Origin: Meghimatium bilineatum
Taxonomy: Eukaryota > Mollusca > Gastropoda > Stylommatophora > Philomycidae
DNA length: 64,000 nt
Assembly: GCA_034231615.1 (NCBI GenBank)
Contig: CM067314.1
Coordinates: 5,830,501-5,894,500, forward strand
Direction of reading: 5' to 3'
The notes under the pieces were generated by a model. The model ran no database searches, was not told where the DNA came from, and worked only from the letters and a program-made list of their open reading frames with translations. The translations under genes were made by a program, and so were the position numbers. Shown here piece after piece: positions 32,361 to 44,304 of this stretch; within the stretch, counting starts at the first letter, position 1, and each line of letters opens with the position of its first letter.

Positions 32361-35300
32361 TATAGTTTATATGAGTATGTATGTATGTGTGAGTGTGTGT
32401 GTGTTGGTTCTTGATATGAACATGCATACACAGAAGACTGGGACTAGCAAATAAGTAAGATCCTAAAATACACATTGTCTTCAGGCATCTTGGATACAGT
32501 TTGTTTCGAAACTCGTGCACAACACATGGATAACTCCTTGGAGATCGTGTCGTACGATTGCAGACCGTGATGGAATGATAATTAAATATACAAAACAATT
32601 ATATCTCTGAATGGCACTTCTCGATCCACAAAACAGTGTTTTTTGCTGTGGGGGTCACCAAAGTTTTCGTGAAATAATGTTTAATGTCTACTACATTCTT
32701 GTGGTATTCCTATAACAATTGGGAACACACATGATTTCAATATGAACCTGTCGAGACTTGGCAGCTATAAATTCAATTGTCAAGGCTACATTGATTACGT
32801 TCTTGCAAATTAATGAGCAGGTTCATTATTAATAGTTCTGTAGCGCATAGATTATAAATACAGTTATAAACAAATAGTCCAGTAAAGTCTCCGCAATGTT
32901 GTGTACAGACATCGTCATGACAACTGGTGCACAGGCAATTGGAGTGTGCATTACGACAATGTGTACACACATCTTTCACCACATGCAACTTTTAGGACGA
33001 AACACAATATTCCTTGACGAATGGCTAGGATATGCTTCCAACGATACAAGAAAATGTTCGGATATTCAGACAAATACCAACCAGAATGACTCCATCTGTG
33101 GCATGAGAGCTGGAATTCATTCATTCATTCATTTTCCTTTTGCGCTGAAGTTAGCGCATAGGGCAGAGGTCAGATCTCTACAATTATGTCTGTTCAAAGC
33201 TATTCTGTGCAGTTCTTGAATAGTATGAGTATTGGTTGTTTTACTTTCTCTAAGTATTGTTCTTCTGAGTGTTTCTTTTGGTCTACCCCTTGCTATTTTG
33301 CCTGTAGGTATCCATTCAAGAGATGGGTGATGTATTCTGTTGGTGTCTGCGCGTAGGACATGCCCAATGTAGGACCAACGGCGTTTTACTGATTTCTGTT
33401 ACACAAATTGGTCTGGACTTTACGATGTTAGTTGAAATAGATGAGCGGTGTAATAAGTGGATACAATTGTAAAAGGTTACAATTTTAAAGAGATAGAATC
33501 AACTAGTCTGTAAGTAATATTGTATTCAATACAAAAATTCAGATAAGTAAATTGATGAACATTCCTCGTAATCATGGTGCTACTTTGGAGGGCTACATAA
33601 ACAGCCTCAACTTTCATCATCCCTCAGGATATAGTTCTCCTATATACCCAGCGTCAGGAATGAATAATCGTGTATATTGTATAAAACACAGATATTTGTT
33701 TAAGAACATCCAACACCATTAAAACACATTAAAACTAAAAAAATGGAGTACCTGAAACACGTAATGAGCGTAAGGATACACGTAAGCCATCATAGACTCC
33801 GCCGCAGATGAGTTATACTGGGATATGACGAGCATGATAAAATACAGGAAGTCGTTCATGAGCTTCAATGAGTCAGATATTCCTAACGCTGGGGAAAAGA
33901 GTTAATCAGTTAGAGTTATGTCACACGAGGAAACAATACATTAACACAACTGGGGAGAAGAATCATTGATTAGAGTTATGTCAAACTTTTAACTAAAATG
34001 GAAAGTCATTTGTTATTAAGATTTATGTCAAACTCTGAAGTAATACATAAAAATAGGAAGAAGTACCATTTGTTGCATTCGTCTCCGAAACAATGCATTA
34101 ACCTGCGGAGAGTGGGCAGAATTAGATGATTGTGACATGTAGAAAGTGAGTAGAATCAGATGATTGTTGGGTGATTTATGAATCAGATGATTGATAAATG
34201 ATAAGTTGGACGTGTACCACGCAGTGATTCTATCAACACTGCTTTATGCTGCGTCTTGCTGGGCAGTCTATGCGATACACGCTCAAAAGTTTAATTCTTT
34301 TCACCTTCGGTGTGAAAAGAGATTTCAGTGTGAAATATCTTGGAAATACGTTGGCAGGATGGAGTAATCCTTAAAAGTTCCGTATACAAAGCATCCATGC
34401 AATGCCGATTAGGTCCCAACTCCGTTGGACTGGCCACATCATCCGTATGCCAGACATGCGACTGCCAGAGACAATATTCTATTGGGAACTGTGCGATGGT
34501 AAACGTTCAAGCGGAGAGCAGAAAAAGCGCTTTAAGGATCACCTAAGAAACTTTCCTAAGTACTGCAGCATCGATCCTAGCTCCTGGCTGACTACAGCCC
34601 TTGATCGTTCAGCTTGACAGACCCAGGTCACTGCTTGCATCACTAAATTTGAAAAAGAAAGAACACTGCGGACAAATTACAAGCGACAAAAGCGGAAGGA
34701 CACATCCGAAAACTCTCCTACCCCGAACCTTCAGCACTCCTGCATGCACTGCAATAGATATTTCTTAGCACGAATCGGACTCATCCGGCATCTACCAACT
34801 CACAAACCAAATTAGACAATCACAAATGTTTTGTTATATTTCTACTTGTTCATCAAATTTATCGTTTTTCATGCCATGCTCATCTTCGCTTGCGAAGGAG
34901 GAACACCATCATCAGTAACAGAGAGCTAAATACTTGCACACTTTGTACACATCTACGCCGACTCAGTAACAGAGAGGGAAATGATAAAATGATGAATTCA
35001 AATAAATCCCGCATTTGAAAGTGAAGTTATAATTACACATAGACATTTAATTACTGTCGCTTCCTTCACACGAATACGCCCATGGTACGATGAAAAATGC
35101 TGATCAATAAATAATCACCAGATTACCTATTAAGGGGGTATCTCCGCGGAATGATTTCAAGACATGGAGCTAACAAGGAATGTGTATTCTTATCCAGTAA
35201 AGTGTCCACCGCTTTAGGCCTATCTTAACAAGGTATATTGAAAACAGATATCTAGAACGAAAAGGGTTGCTATGTGCATCGTCATAATCTGAACATTCCT

Positions 35301-38300
35301 AAGGAAATGTTATACATTTGTTTTTCTGGTTAGTATACCTGAAACTGTTATCTCTCCAGAATAAAGACGTTATTTTCAACATTAGCTAGATAAATGTTAA
35401 TTCTCCAGTCAGTATACAAACATTATTTCTACAGTACATAACTTTATGTCTACAATATACAAACGTTATCTGTAACTCTAGCTAGATAAATATTTTTTCT
35501 CCAGTATGCAAACGTTTTTCCTTCATTATACAAACGTTATTTCTCTAGTATGCGGACAGTATTTCTCCAGTAAACAAACGTTATCTTTAACTCTAACTAG
35601 TAAATATTACTTCTAAAGTATTGAAACGTGTTATTTCTCCAGTATACTGATTACTTAACTCAATACTTAACTTATAAAAGAACAAAGTTTATAGCTGGTT
35701 GCAAGTGAAAAGATTGCTTAACTTAATACTTAACTTATAAAAGAGCAAAGTTTATACCTGGTTGCAAGTGAAAAGATTGCTTAACTTAATACTTAACTTA
35801 TAAAAGAGCAAAGTTTATACCTGGTTGCAAGTGAAAAAATTACTTAACTCAATACTTAACTTATAAAAGAACAATGTTTATACCTGGTTGCAAGTGAAAA
35901 GATTTCTAAACTCAATATTTAACTTATAAAAGAGCAAAGTTTATACCTGGTTGCAAGTGAAAAGATTGCTTAACTCAATACTTTACTTATAAGAAAGCAA
36001 AATCTTAACAAAGCTCCTTACAGACAAAGAAAATAAGAGAAGAGACAGAAATTAGGAGAAGACTACAGGAGCATAGCCGTATAATACAATCAGAATGACA
36101 ATCTAACAGAAAGGTCGGAAAGTCTTCTTTCGTCTGGGATAACTTGAATCATTCTATTTCCTTCCACAATTTTTATATTTCATTTGCGTCCCGTCATTCC
36201 CTTAGAAACTTGATATTTCTTGCACGCTGTCCGCTTACCATTTTGTGCATTCACGAAGATACAAAACATAATTCTCTCATTATCTCTTATAATTTGAAAT
36301 CTATTTTCACTTCTTCAAAAATGCGTCCACAATGAAATTCAGGAGTCTCAAATTGATTATATGAAAATATTTCAGTAATCTCTTTACGGACAATGGTAAC
36401 ATACTAGAAATGTCTTCATTTCACGGACGAAAATTGTTTAAAAATTATTACAAAAATACGTTATATAATACTGATGCATGCCTTTGTTGGATTGACGTGG
36501 CTACTCTTGTTTATTCAGCATCATCAGGTGCCATGCCAGCTGGCGTAGGCGATCATGGCTCTCCACAGCTCTCTATCTCCAGCATTATGTATCATTATCG
36601 TCGATGTTTCCTGGCCGTGCCAGATTGTCAAACTGTTTAATATTTTCTCATGTTGTCGCCCTCTGTCTCTGTTGCCTTCAATCTCGCCTGTTGTGGCTAT
36701 TTTCTCCAAATCTCCCTGTCTCATTCTTAATTCTTGATTAGAAAACTGGCCTCACATCACGTGGGGTATTCCCATAAGTAATCCGCCCTCTGTTCCAGCA
36801 GCCGTCAGACTCGATGGTGTTTCGAGTCTAATGCCTCCGGAACAGACGTCGACATCAAGGCACAACTCTGGCCCTTGCGACAGGTTTCTTTGTTGTTCCG
36901 CCCACCAACGCCGTGCCCGAAACTAGTTAAAGCACAACGTCGGCCTGTCAGAACAACATGGTAACTGTTATCGAAGGTTACGACTACGGGATTGTATAGA
37001 TGACGTGCCATGAAGCTTCTATAAGCAGATAACCTCAATATATAGGCATGTCATCTACTAAAGTTTTCTGTTGCATGATTGGTTTGTTTAGTGAGACATT
37101 TAGTGACCCACAGAAGCAACCGCATGAGCCTGTCTCATTAAGCGGCCAAAAAAAATGAAGATTGTCTTTTTCTTTTATTATTGATTAAGTTGCGTCTTAC
37201 TCTTTAAACACCTCCACATTAGTTTTTCTGGCAGTCCGTGGTATTCTCAGCATTCTTCTGTAGAACCACATCTCTGTTGCCTCTAATTAATTAATGTGAC
37301 TACTACATTAATTAATTCTTGAGGTCTTCCTCACTTTAGCAACCAGAACAGTGTTATCCGCATATCTCAAATTATTTATGCTATGTCCTCCCACTGATAT
37401 TCCTGGGATATCAACGATTGAACACATTATGTTTTCACGCTTGTTTACTATTTACGCTAAACCTCTGGTTAAACGCTACTTGAACCTTGTTCACTGTTTA
37501 TTTCACAGTACTTTCTGAACGCTATTTCTGACAAAGTTAAAGACACGGCGTAATGGAATATAGCTAATCGTTGTAATAACACAGAAAAACACAAACACAT
37601 GGAAGTCTCGATCAAAGGGTCTATATCAACAGCAAAAAAAAAATACAAATAAAAGACGGTACTGTCTATGACCATATGACAAATGTAAAGCCGAAATGAA
37701 AATGTAAGAGAAAGAAATGAATATTAAATGGTTATATAAAAACTAAAGTGTTAGACAACAAAATAAATGGGAGATTTGAAATAAAAAAAAAAATATATAT
37801 ATATATAACATCAACAATAACATCAACAACAATAACAACATCAATAACAATAATAACAACAATAACATTTAAAAAAACAATAACATCATCAACAACAACA
37901 ATACCATCAACAACAATACCAGCATCAAGAACAACAATACAATCAACAACAATACCATCAACAACAATACCATCAACAACATCAACAATCACATCAACAA
38001 CAACAATACCATCAACAACAATATCATCAACAACAACAACAATACCATCAACAACAATACCATCAACAACAATACCATCAACAACATCAACAATCACATC
38101 AACAACAACAATACCATCATCAACAACAACAATACCATAATAAACAACTACAGCAATACTATCATCAACAACAACAATAACATCAACAAATACACGCAAA
38201 CAAATACACTTATAACACACAAATACACCAACAATAATATCAACAACAATAACAATAATAACATCATAAACAACAGCAATAACATCAACAATTATAACAT

Positions 38301-41173
38301 AAACAACAACAACAATAATTTCAGCATCAACAATAATAACAATAACATCAACAACAATAATATCAAATACAATAATATCAACATTGACAGCAACAACCAT
38401 ATCATCAACAACAATACCATCAACAACAACAGAACAACCATAACTTTAACATCAACACAATCACCACAACATACAGTTTAAGAGTAACAATTTTAGTGGG
38501 TTTAAGGTAAGTAAATTGTACGTTTTATAGTGAGGTACGCCACTTTCAACCTCGGACGTTAGTCCCATTTGGTTATATCAGAGTTTTACATCCATAAACA
38601 AATAGTGGAGGTTGCGATTCTGTTAATTCAGTCACCACGACCTCCAGTTTAAGTAATTTCTTGTGGACGTATGAATCTCTGTTCTATATCTTACGCACAG
38701 ATCTGACGTATGCGCTATATAGAACATGTGTTGAAATCGACTATAACGTATTCGAATGTCTTTGTCTGTCTCTCCGTGTCTGCATTGAATGTCTGTATAT
38801 CATTTTAGAAAGAACCCGTCAGTTACACATTGTGATTTTCATTTTAACAATGACGTTTCATTCCTTATTAATTATAGCCTTAATATAGCAAAGTAAAGCC
38901 ATTTTCCATAGTAATATTTCAGTGGGTAAAATGTTGAATTGACGGCGTCCCTGTCCCCTCCAATTATTGTTATATCGTGATTACATATAAATGTGTTTTC
39001 TAATGTTCTCTTCATTAAATAAATGTTGAATCGAATATATTATAATAATGTGTAAAATCCTTTTAAGCAGTTACTACAATCTCAAGATAATTGTGCAAAC
39101 TACGATCTGTAGCAGTTACTATAATCTCAGAATATTTGTACAAACTACAATCTGTAGCAGTTACTACAAACTTGTACAAACTACGATCTGTAGCAGTTAC
39201 TACAAACTTGTACAAACTACGATCTGTAGCAGTTACTACAAACTTGTACAAACTACGATCTGTAGCAGTTACTACAAACTTGTACAAACTACGATCTGTA
39301 GAAACAGCTGAAGATGTAATATACATCAAACATTGAATTTCATGTTAGCAACGTAACCAAGCTAAAAATATTTTCAACAATTGCAACCACCCATCACACA
39401 ACCACCCATCGCACTACCACCCATAACATTACCACCGATCACACAACCACTCATCACACTACCACCCATCACACAACCACCCATCACACTACTACCAATC
39501 ACACAACCGCCCATCACACTAGCACTCATCACACAACCACCCATCACATTACCACCAATCACACAACCATTCATCACACTACCACCCATCACACAACCAC
39601 CCATCACACTACCACCCATCACACAACCACCCATCACATTACCACTCATCACACAACCACCCATCACACAACCACCCATAACATTACCACCCTTCACACT
39701 ACCACCCATCACACAACCACCCATCACATTACCACCCATCACACAATCACTCATCACACTACCACCCATCACACAACCACCCATCACATTACCACCCATC
39801 ACACAACCACCCATCACACAACCACCCATCACACAACCACCCATCACACTACCACCCATCACACAACCACCAATCACACAACCACCCATCACACTACCAC
39901 CCATCACACAAACACCAATCACACAACCACCCATCACTACAAACACTCCAGTTAAACACGCCTACAACCAATGCCACAACTGCTTATAATATCATCATCA
40001 CGACATCTACCACCAACATCACAACATATAGCACCAACATCACAACATATACCACCAACATCACGACATCTACCACCAACATCACAACATATACCACCAA
40101 CATCACGACATCTACCACCAACATCACGACATCTACCACCAACATCACGACATCTACCACCAACATCACGACATATACCACCAACATCACGACATCTACC
40201 ACCAACATCACGACATCTACCACCAACATCACGACATCTACCACCAACATCACGACATCTACCACCAACATCACGACATCTACCACCAACATCACGACAT
40301 CTACCACCAACATCACGACATCTACCACCAACATCACGACATCTACCACCAACATCACGACATCTACCACCAACATCACGACATCTACCACCAACATCAC
40401 GACATATACCACCAACATCACGACATATACCACCAACATCACGACATCTACCACCAACATCACGACATCTACCACCAACATCACGACATATACCACCAAC
40501 ATCACGACATATACCACCAACATCACGACATATACCACCAACATCACGACATCTACCACCAACATCACAACATCTACCACCAACATCACAACATATACCA
40601 CCAACATCACGACATATACCACCAACATCACGACATCTACCACCAACATCACGACATCTACCACCAACATCAAGACATCTACCACCAACATCACGACATC
40701 TACCACCAACATCACGACATATACCACCAACATCACTGAAACTACTAATATTTTCAGTTATATTTACCTAGAAGGTATACGTTTGTAGAAGTAGCCATGT
40801 CTTTATGGCTCAGGACAATCAAGGATAGCGAGTTTCCCAGTATTCCCGTCACACAAAGGACTGGATAGATTATAAGTCCAGTCGCGAACTGAGCGTTCCC
40901 ATAAAACGACTCGTATTCATCAGTCCCGTTACTGTTACATCTCCCCACATTCTCAGAATGTCTGGAAACGTTGGTGGTTAGAAGTACCGATGTCTGGTCC
41001 TGAGATATATATTTCCCTAAAAACTCGGCGTTTAAGTTGAGGTTTATCTCCATATTTGAAATAGTTGTGCAGATGGTGAGTTGATCAAATGATGTGTTGC
41101 AGAGGCGACGTGTTGCGTTGTTGCCCAAGACAGTGATAGATGCTACTAGAGGCAATACAATCCTAAAATACAT
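30231..41173 (-). CDS. Rhodopsin-class GPCR, FMRFamide/neuropeptide receptor-like (3 exons)
   Basis: A seven-helix G-protein-coupled receptor at the plasma membrane. join(41173..40768, 33888..33752, 31313..30231) on the minus strand gives 541 codons. Exon 1 ends in phase 1 and exon 2 in phase 0. Every junction has GT-AG and the protein reads through as NVYLL/ALGISDSLKLMND and YPYAHYVFQ/VAVCVTAWL. The N-terminus (1-95) has sequons at N19, N26, N68 and N82. TM1 is about 96-121 (GN motif, N114), TM2 131-157 (D141), TM3 174-199 with D197-R198-Y199, TM4 218-239, TM5 271-295, TM6 313-337 (P331) and TM7 354-376 with N368-FLL-Y372 (Phe in the usual Pro place). The Ser/Thr-rich tail is about 165 residues. 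An ECL2 Cys (253) is present, but no Cys is seen before TM3. The overall style fits invertebrate FMRFamide-type peptide receptors. The ligand is unknown. The start Met could shift if ttttag just after it is a splice acceptor. Confidence 0.88.
31335..32220. repeat. 42-bp minisatellite filling GPCR intron 2, about 21 units
   Basis: The unit is acatcaattatacaacatta plus gagatgtgataaaatatttt at. Two variant units (gataaaatatttta and gaaatatagttta) occur in ordered blocks. A block of about 200 bp (31745-31925) is repeated at about 31995-32190, a higher-order duplication. Confidence 0.96.
32285..32405. repeat. Compound (CA)n/(TA)n/(TG)n microsatellite
   Basis: acacacac and tatatata alternate, then gtgtgtgt. 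Self-complementary, so it could form a hairpin. Confidence 0.92.
32406..33110. other. Unassigned intron 2 sequence
   Basis: No repeat or gene recognised. Confidence 0.45.
33112..33405 (-). pseudogene. RTE-like LINE 3' end, AATG tail, in GPCR intron 2
   Basis: The minus strand matches 8045-8325 of copy B: cgttggtcctacattgggca, ggtagaccaaaagaaacact and ttagcgcaaaaggaaaatga. Its tail is aatgaatgaatgaat (33112-33130). The 62055-62345 copy is almost the same. Confidence 0.85.
33406..33751. other. Unassigned intron 2 sequence next to exon 2
   Basis: Unique-looking sequence ending at the exon 2 donor. Confidence 0.45.
33752..33888 (-). CDS. GPCR exon 2 (TM2 to start of TM3)
   Basis: The exon is 137 bp. 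The acceptor is ttttccccag/cgttagg and the donor cag/gtactc. It encodes 46 residues including ALGISDSLKLMND and YFIMLVIS. Its short length means it is easily missed without the phase argument. Confidence 0.88.
33889..34214. other. Intron 1, 3' end; degenerate repeats
   Basis: Includes the exon 2 acceptor tract. From about 33905 there are degenerate 60-bp repeats around agttatgtcaaac and gattgttg. Confidence 0.5.
34215..34910 (+). pseudogene. LINE with C-terminal C2H2 zinc finger, 3' part
   Basis: In successive frames: STLLYAASCWAVYAIHAQKF (about 34235), LRWTGHIIRMPDMRLPETIF (about 34420), YWELCDGKRSSGEQKKRFK (about 34485), then SIDPSSWLTTALDRSA. The end carries CMHCNRYFLARIGLIRHLPTH, a C-x2-C-x12-H-x4-H finger, then a stop near 34815. 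The tail contains cttcgcttgcgaaggaggaa and catcatcag. Other copies usually show the same zinc-finger ending (recalled). Frameshifts make it inactive. It lies in GPCR intron 1, antisense to the gene. Confidence 0.83.
34911..35300. other. Unassigned intron 1 sequence
   Basis: A short duplicate of cagtaacagagag at 34914 and 34965. Otherwise nothing recognised. Confidence 0.4.
35300..35655. repeat. Degenerate 30-60 bp repeats
   Basis: Diverged copies of tacaaacgttatttctccag. Confidence 0.7.
35655..36000. repeat. 63-bp minisatellite, about 5.5 units
   Basis: The unit contains cttaatacttaacttataaa, agagcaaagtttatacctgg and ttgcaagtgaaaagatt. Confidence 0.95.
36001..36514. other. Unassigned intron 1 sequence
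   Basis: No recognised feature. Confidence 0.45.
36515..37420 (-). pseudogene. RTE-like LINE, (TGA)-tailed group, split by an insertion
   Basis: The minus-strand 3' part (36724-36524) reads MRQGDLEKIATTGEIEGNRD and RELWRAMIAYASWHGT, close to 3454-4208. The 5' part resumes at 37131 with cggccaaaaaaaatgaagat, matching 3665-3690. It runs on through a YRRMLRIPRTARKTNVEVFK-type block (about 37270-37200) to a NNLRYADNTVLVAK block (about 37370-37335), where the RT site YADD is YADN. The two parts are separated by 36725-37130. Confidence 0.82.
36725..37130. mobile_element. About 405-bp insertion inside the LINE, with 11-bp flanking repeats
   Basis: cctgtctcatt occurs at 36714-36724 and again at 37131-37141, at the point where the LINE is interrupted. 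The insert's right part (37045-37125) matches 16360-16440. There is no protein signal. It is probably a SINE or other short retroelement; the class is unknown. Confidence 0.65.
37421..37785. other. Unassigned intron 1 sequence
   Basis: No recognised feature. Confidence 0.45.
37788..38465. repeat. (AAC/ATC)n trinucleotide tract
   Basis: About 670 bp of irregular aacaacaataccatcaacaa-type sequence. Long open frames on both strands (Thr/Ile/Ser-rich and Val/Asp/Ile-rich) are artefacts. Confidence 0.95.
38520..38625. repeat. Dispersed repeat shared with 60960-61030
   Basis: cactttcaacctcggacgtt and ttggttatatcagag recur in reverse complement near 60975-61020. Confidence 0.6.
38626..39060. other. 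Unassigned intron 1 sequence
   Basis: A 75-codon open frame at 38661 is not recognised. Confidence 0.4.
39065..39305. repeat. 36-bp minisatellite, about 6-7 units
   Basis: The unit is agcagttactacaaacttgt plus acaaactacgatctgt. The first two units carry an extra caagata/cagaata segment. Confidence 0.95.
39380..39955. repeat. 12-bp based (ACCACCCATCAC) minisatellite
   Basis: About 45 units of accacccatcac with aca/act/att variation. It is open in several frames, but the encoded repeats are not a gene. Confidence 0.97.
39985..40735. repeat. 21-bp minisatellite, about 35 units
   Basis: The unit is catcacgacatctaccacca plus a. Only a few positions vary (g/a in cacgaca, c/t in tctacc). It lies about 30 bp from the GPCR exon 1 donor. 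Confidence 0.97.
40768..41173 (-). CDS. GPCR exon 1 (N-terminus, TM1)
   Basis: Codons 1-135 plus one base. The donor is ctag/gtaaat. It begins MYFRIVLPLVAS, which is hydrophobic and could be a signal peptide. Confidence 0.85.
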
Positions 41174-41389
41174 AAATCAAACTAGCAGATGTGTTCACGT
41201 TAACGTTTAGAAATAACAATACTCTTATAATTGAGGTCAATTCTCAAAATGTTTGTAGCACCCATTATCAGATCCAGACATATACCAAAACTTGTGATTC
41301 ATATAACATCAATGTGATTTATCAATGTGATTCAACATTACATATAACATGAATGTGATTCTTAACTGAAGGGAATTATCATTTTGTAA

Positions 41390-42690
41390 GAGACTTATAG
41401 TCTGTGGGCATCTGATAAGATCATTACCACAGGCCGTAACAGTTTTTAGGCAATTATTTCACTCATTGATATTGTAACAAGATCATTACCACAGGCCGTA
41501 ACACTTGTTAGGCAATTATTTCACTCATTAATATTGTAACAAGATCATTACCACAGGCCGTAACACTTGTTAGGCAATTATTTCACTCATTAATATTGTA
41601 ACAAGATCATTACCGTTACAGTTGTTAGGCAATTATTTCACTCATTGATATTGTAACAAGATCATTACCACAGGCCGTAACACTTGTTAGGCAATTATTT
41701 CACTCAATAATATTGTAACAAGATCATTACCACAGGCCGTAACACTTGTTAGGTAATTATTTCACTCATTGATATTGTAACAAGATCATTACCACAGGCC
41801 GTAACAGTTGTTAGGCAATTATTTCACTCATTGATATTGTAACAGGATCATTACCACAGGCCGTAACAGTTGTTAGGCAATCATTTCACTCATTGATATT
41901 GTAACAGGATCATTACCACAGGCCGTAACAGTTGTTAGGCAATTATTTCACTCATTGATATTGTAACAGGATCATTACCACAGGCCGTAACAGTTGTTAG
42001 GCAATTATTTCACTCATTGATATTGTAACAAGATCATTACCACAGGCCGTAACAGTTGTTAGGCAATTATTTCACTCATTAATATTGTAACAAGATGATT
42101 ACCACAGGCCGTAACAGTGTTTAGGCAATTATTTCACTCATTGATATTGTAACAGGATCATTACCACAGGCCGTAACAGTTGTTAGGCAATCATTTCACT
42201 CATTGATATTGTAACAAGATCATTACCACAGGTCGTAACAGTTGTTAGGCAATTATTTCACTCATTGATATTGTAACAGGATCATTACCACAGGCCGTAA
42301 CAGTTGTTAGGCAATCATTTCACTCATTGATATTGTAACAAGATCATTACCACAGGCCGTAACAGTTGTTAGGCAATTATTTCACTCATTAATATTGTAA
42401 CAAGATCATTACCACAGGCCGTAACAGTGTTTAGGCAATTATTTCATTTATTGATATTGTAACAAGATCATTACCACAGGCTGTAACAGTTGTTAGGCAA
42501 TTATTTCACTCATTAATATTGTAACAAGATCATTACCACAGGCCGTAACAGTTGTTAGACAATTATTTCACTCATTGATATTGTAACAAGATCATTACCA
42601 CAGGCTGTAACAGTTGTTAGACAATTATTTCACTCATTGATATTGTAACAAGATCATTACCGTAACAGTTGTTAGGCAATTATTTCATAC
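41390..42690. repeat. 62-bp minisatellite, about 20 units, upstream of the GPCR
   Basis: The unit contains aacaagatcattaccacagg, ccgtaacagttgttaggcaa and ttatttcactcattgatatt. Shortened units lacking cacaggcc occur near 41610 and 42660. It starts about 215 bp upstream of the exon 1 start codon, so it may lie in the 5' UTR, promoter or an upstream intron. Confidence 0.97.
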
Positions 42691-43005
42691 ACGAATCTTG
42701 TGTCTATGTATCTTCCAAGTGATCTTTGCCATCTTTGTCATGAAGTGAAAGTCGACTGCTGTAGATGTTGTACATTTCGTAGTAATATGATCACAGTGTC
42801 AGGTGTACTAATTATTAAACCCGTATTGTAATCATGATTATTATGTGCATGATTACAGTCTAAATAATCCGTGTATAAGATGTGATTCAGATTTTGTTGC
42901 GATGTTTAGTGGCCTATTTCTGTAGATAGCTTGGATAACTGAAAAGTAACAAAATATATTTATCAAGTAATATTCTTGTATAAGGCCTAACACAGTATGT
43001 GTCTA
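42691..43005. other. Unassigned sequence
   Basis: No recognised feature. Confidence 0.45.
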
Positions 43006-43007
43006 TA

Positions 43008-43405
43008 GGAAATAATAATTATAAATATATGAAATAATAACTATATCTATAGGAAATAATAACTATAGCTATAGGAAATAATAACCCTTTAACTATAGAC
43101 AATAATAACTATAACTATAGGAAATAATAACATGATAGGAAATAATAACTATGCCTATAGGAAATAATAACTATAACTATAGGAACAAATAACTATAACT
43201 ATAGGAAATAATAACTATAACTATAGGAAATAATAACTATAACTATAGGAAATAATAACTATAACTATGGGAAATAATAACTATATCTATAGGAAATAAT
43301 AACTATGACTATAGGAACAAATAACTATAACTATAGGAAATAATAACTATATATATATATATAGTAAATAATAACTATAGCTATAGGAAATAATAACTGT
43401 AACTG
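43008..43405. repeat. About 22-bp minisatellite, 17 units
   Basis: Built on ataggaaataataactataa and ct. One unit contains a short (TA) expansion at 43349-43364. Confidence 0.95.
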
Positions 43406-43684
43406 AGAACTAGTTATTCATGTAGATTAGAGTGATTGGCGGGGAGAGATAAAATAATGAGACAGCAGTAAAAATCATACAATACTTTAGTGACACAATT
43501 ATGAGAATATTCCAGAATGTTAAATTAGGTGAGGTGCGCAGGTGATGGGTGGAACTATTCGACAATGCTAAGAGTTGCACACAATTGATCTCACTGCACA
43601 AAAACACTTAAATTTTTGTTCCAAGACACGCGGGTGTTGATGTAAACGAGTAAGGTGACTAGTTAGCTGAATCTCCGTCTATAT
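43406..43684. other. Unassigned sequence
   Basis: No recognised feature. Confidence 0.4.
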
Positions 43685-44050
43685 TTGACAGTGAACCTAT
43701 GGACATAGCATACATACTCACTGCTCTACGAGAGTCTGCAGGATCGGGAGGTTTTGTGTGACAGTGAACCTATGGACATAGCAGACATACTCACTGCTCC
43801 TGGAGAGTCTGCAGGATCGGGAGGTTTTGTGTGACAGTGAACCTATGAACATAGCAGACATACTCACTGCTCTACGAGAGTCTGCAGGATCGGGAGGTTT
43901 TGTGTGACAGTGAACCTATGAACATAGCAGACATACTTACTACTCTACGAGAGTCTGCAGAATCGAGAGGTTTTGTGTGACAGTGAACCTATGAACATAG
44001 CAGACATACTCACTGCTCTAAAAGAGTCTGCAGTATCGGGAGGTTGTGAG
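43685..44050. repeat. 73-bp minisatellite, 5 units
   Basis: The unit contains gacagtgaacctatggacat, agcagacatactcactgctc and gagtctgcaggatcgggagg. Confidence 0.96.
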
Positions 44051-44182
44051 GTCAATTAGCGGGAGTCAATATTGATAATACGTGAAGTGGGAATAATAAG
44101 AGAGGTCGCAGGGAGAGAACAAATCATGATCATTTCAAAAAGCAAACTCTCAAACAACATAGAACAGGAACCAACAGACGCT

Positions 44183-44226
44183 TTACTCTGAGAGATTTAT
44201 TGAACCAGCAGCCGCTTAACTCTGAC
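44183..44226. repeat. Isolated unit of the 34-bp repeat at 44735
   Basis: tttactctgagagatttatt and gaaccagcagccgcttaact, one unit about 510 bp before the array. Confidence 0.85.
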
Positions 44227-44304
44227 TTACGTAAAACACAGGTTTATATAATCGCTTCAATCAGACAGGACAGACTATATCTAAAACTAGTGGGTAATGA
44301 TGTG

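Noticed and set aside
37732-38400. 222-codon Val/Asp/Ile-rich frame
   Set aside because: Reverse translation of the AAC/ATC trinucleotide tract.
39381-40771. Long repeat-protein frames (Pro/Thr/His-rich on plus, Val/Met- or Gly/Met-rich on minus)
   Set aside because: Both strands are open because the DNA repeat periods (12 and 21 bp) are multiples of three. They lie in a GPCR intron.
41390-42690. CRISPR-like regular array
   Set aside because: Units are directly contiguous with no unique spacers, and the sequence is animal. It is a minisatellite, as are the other arrays.
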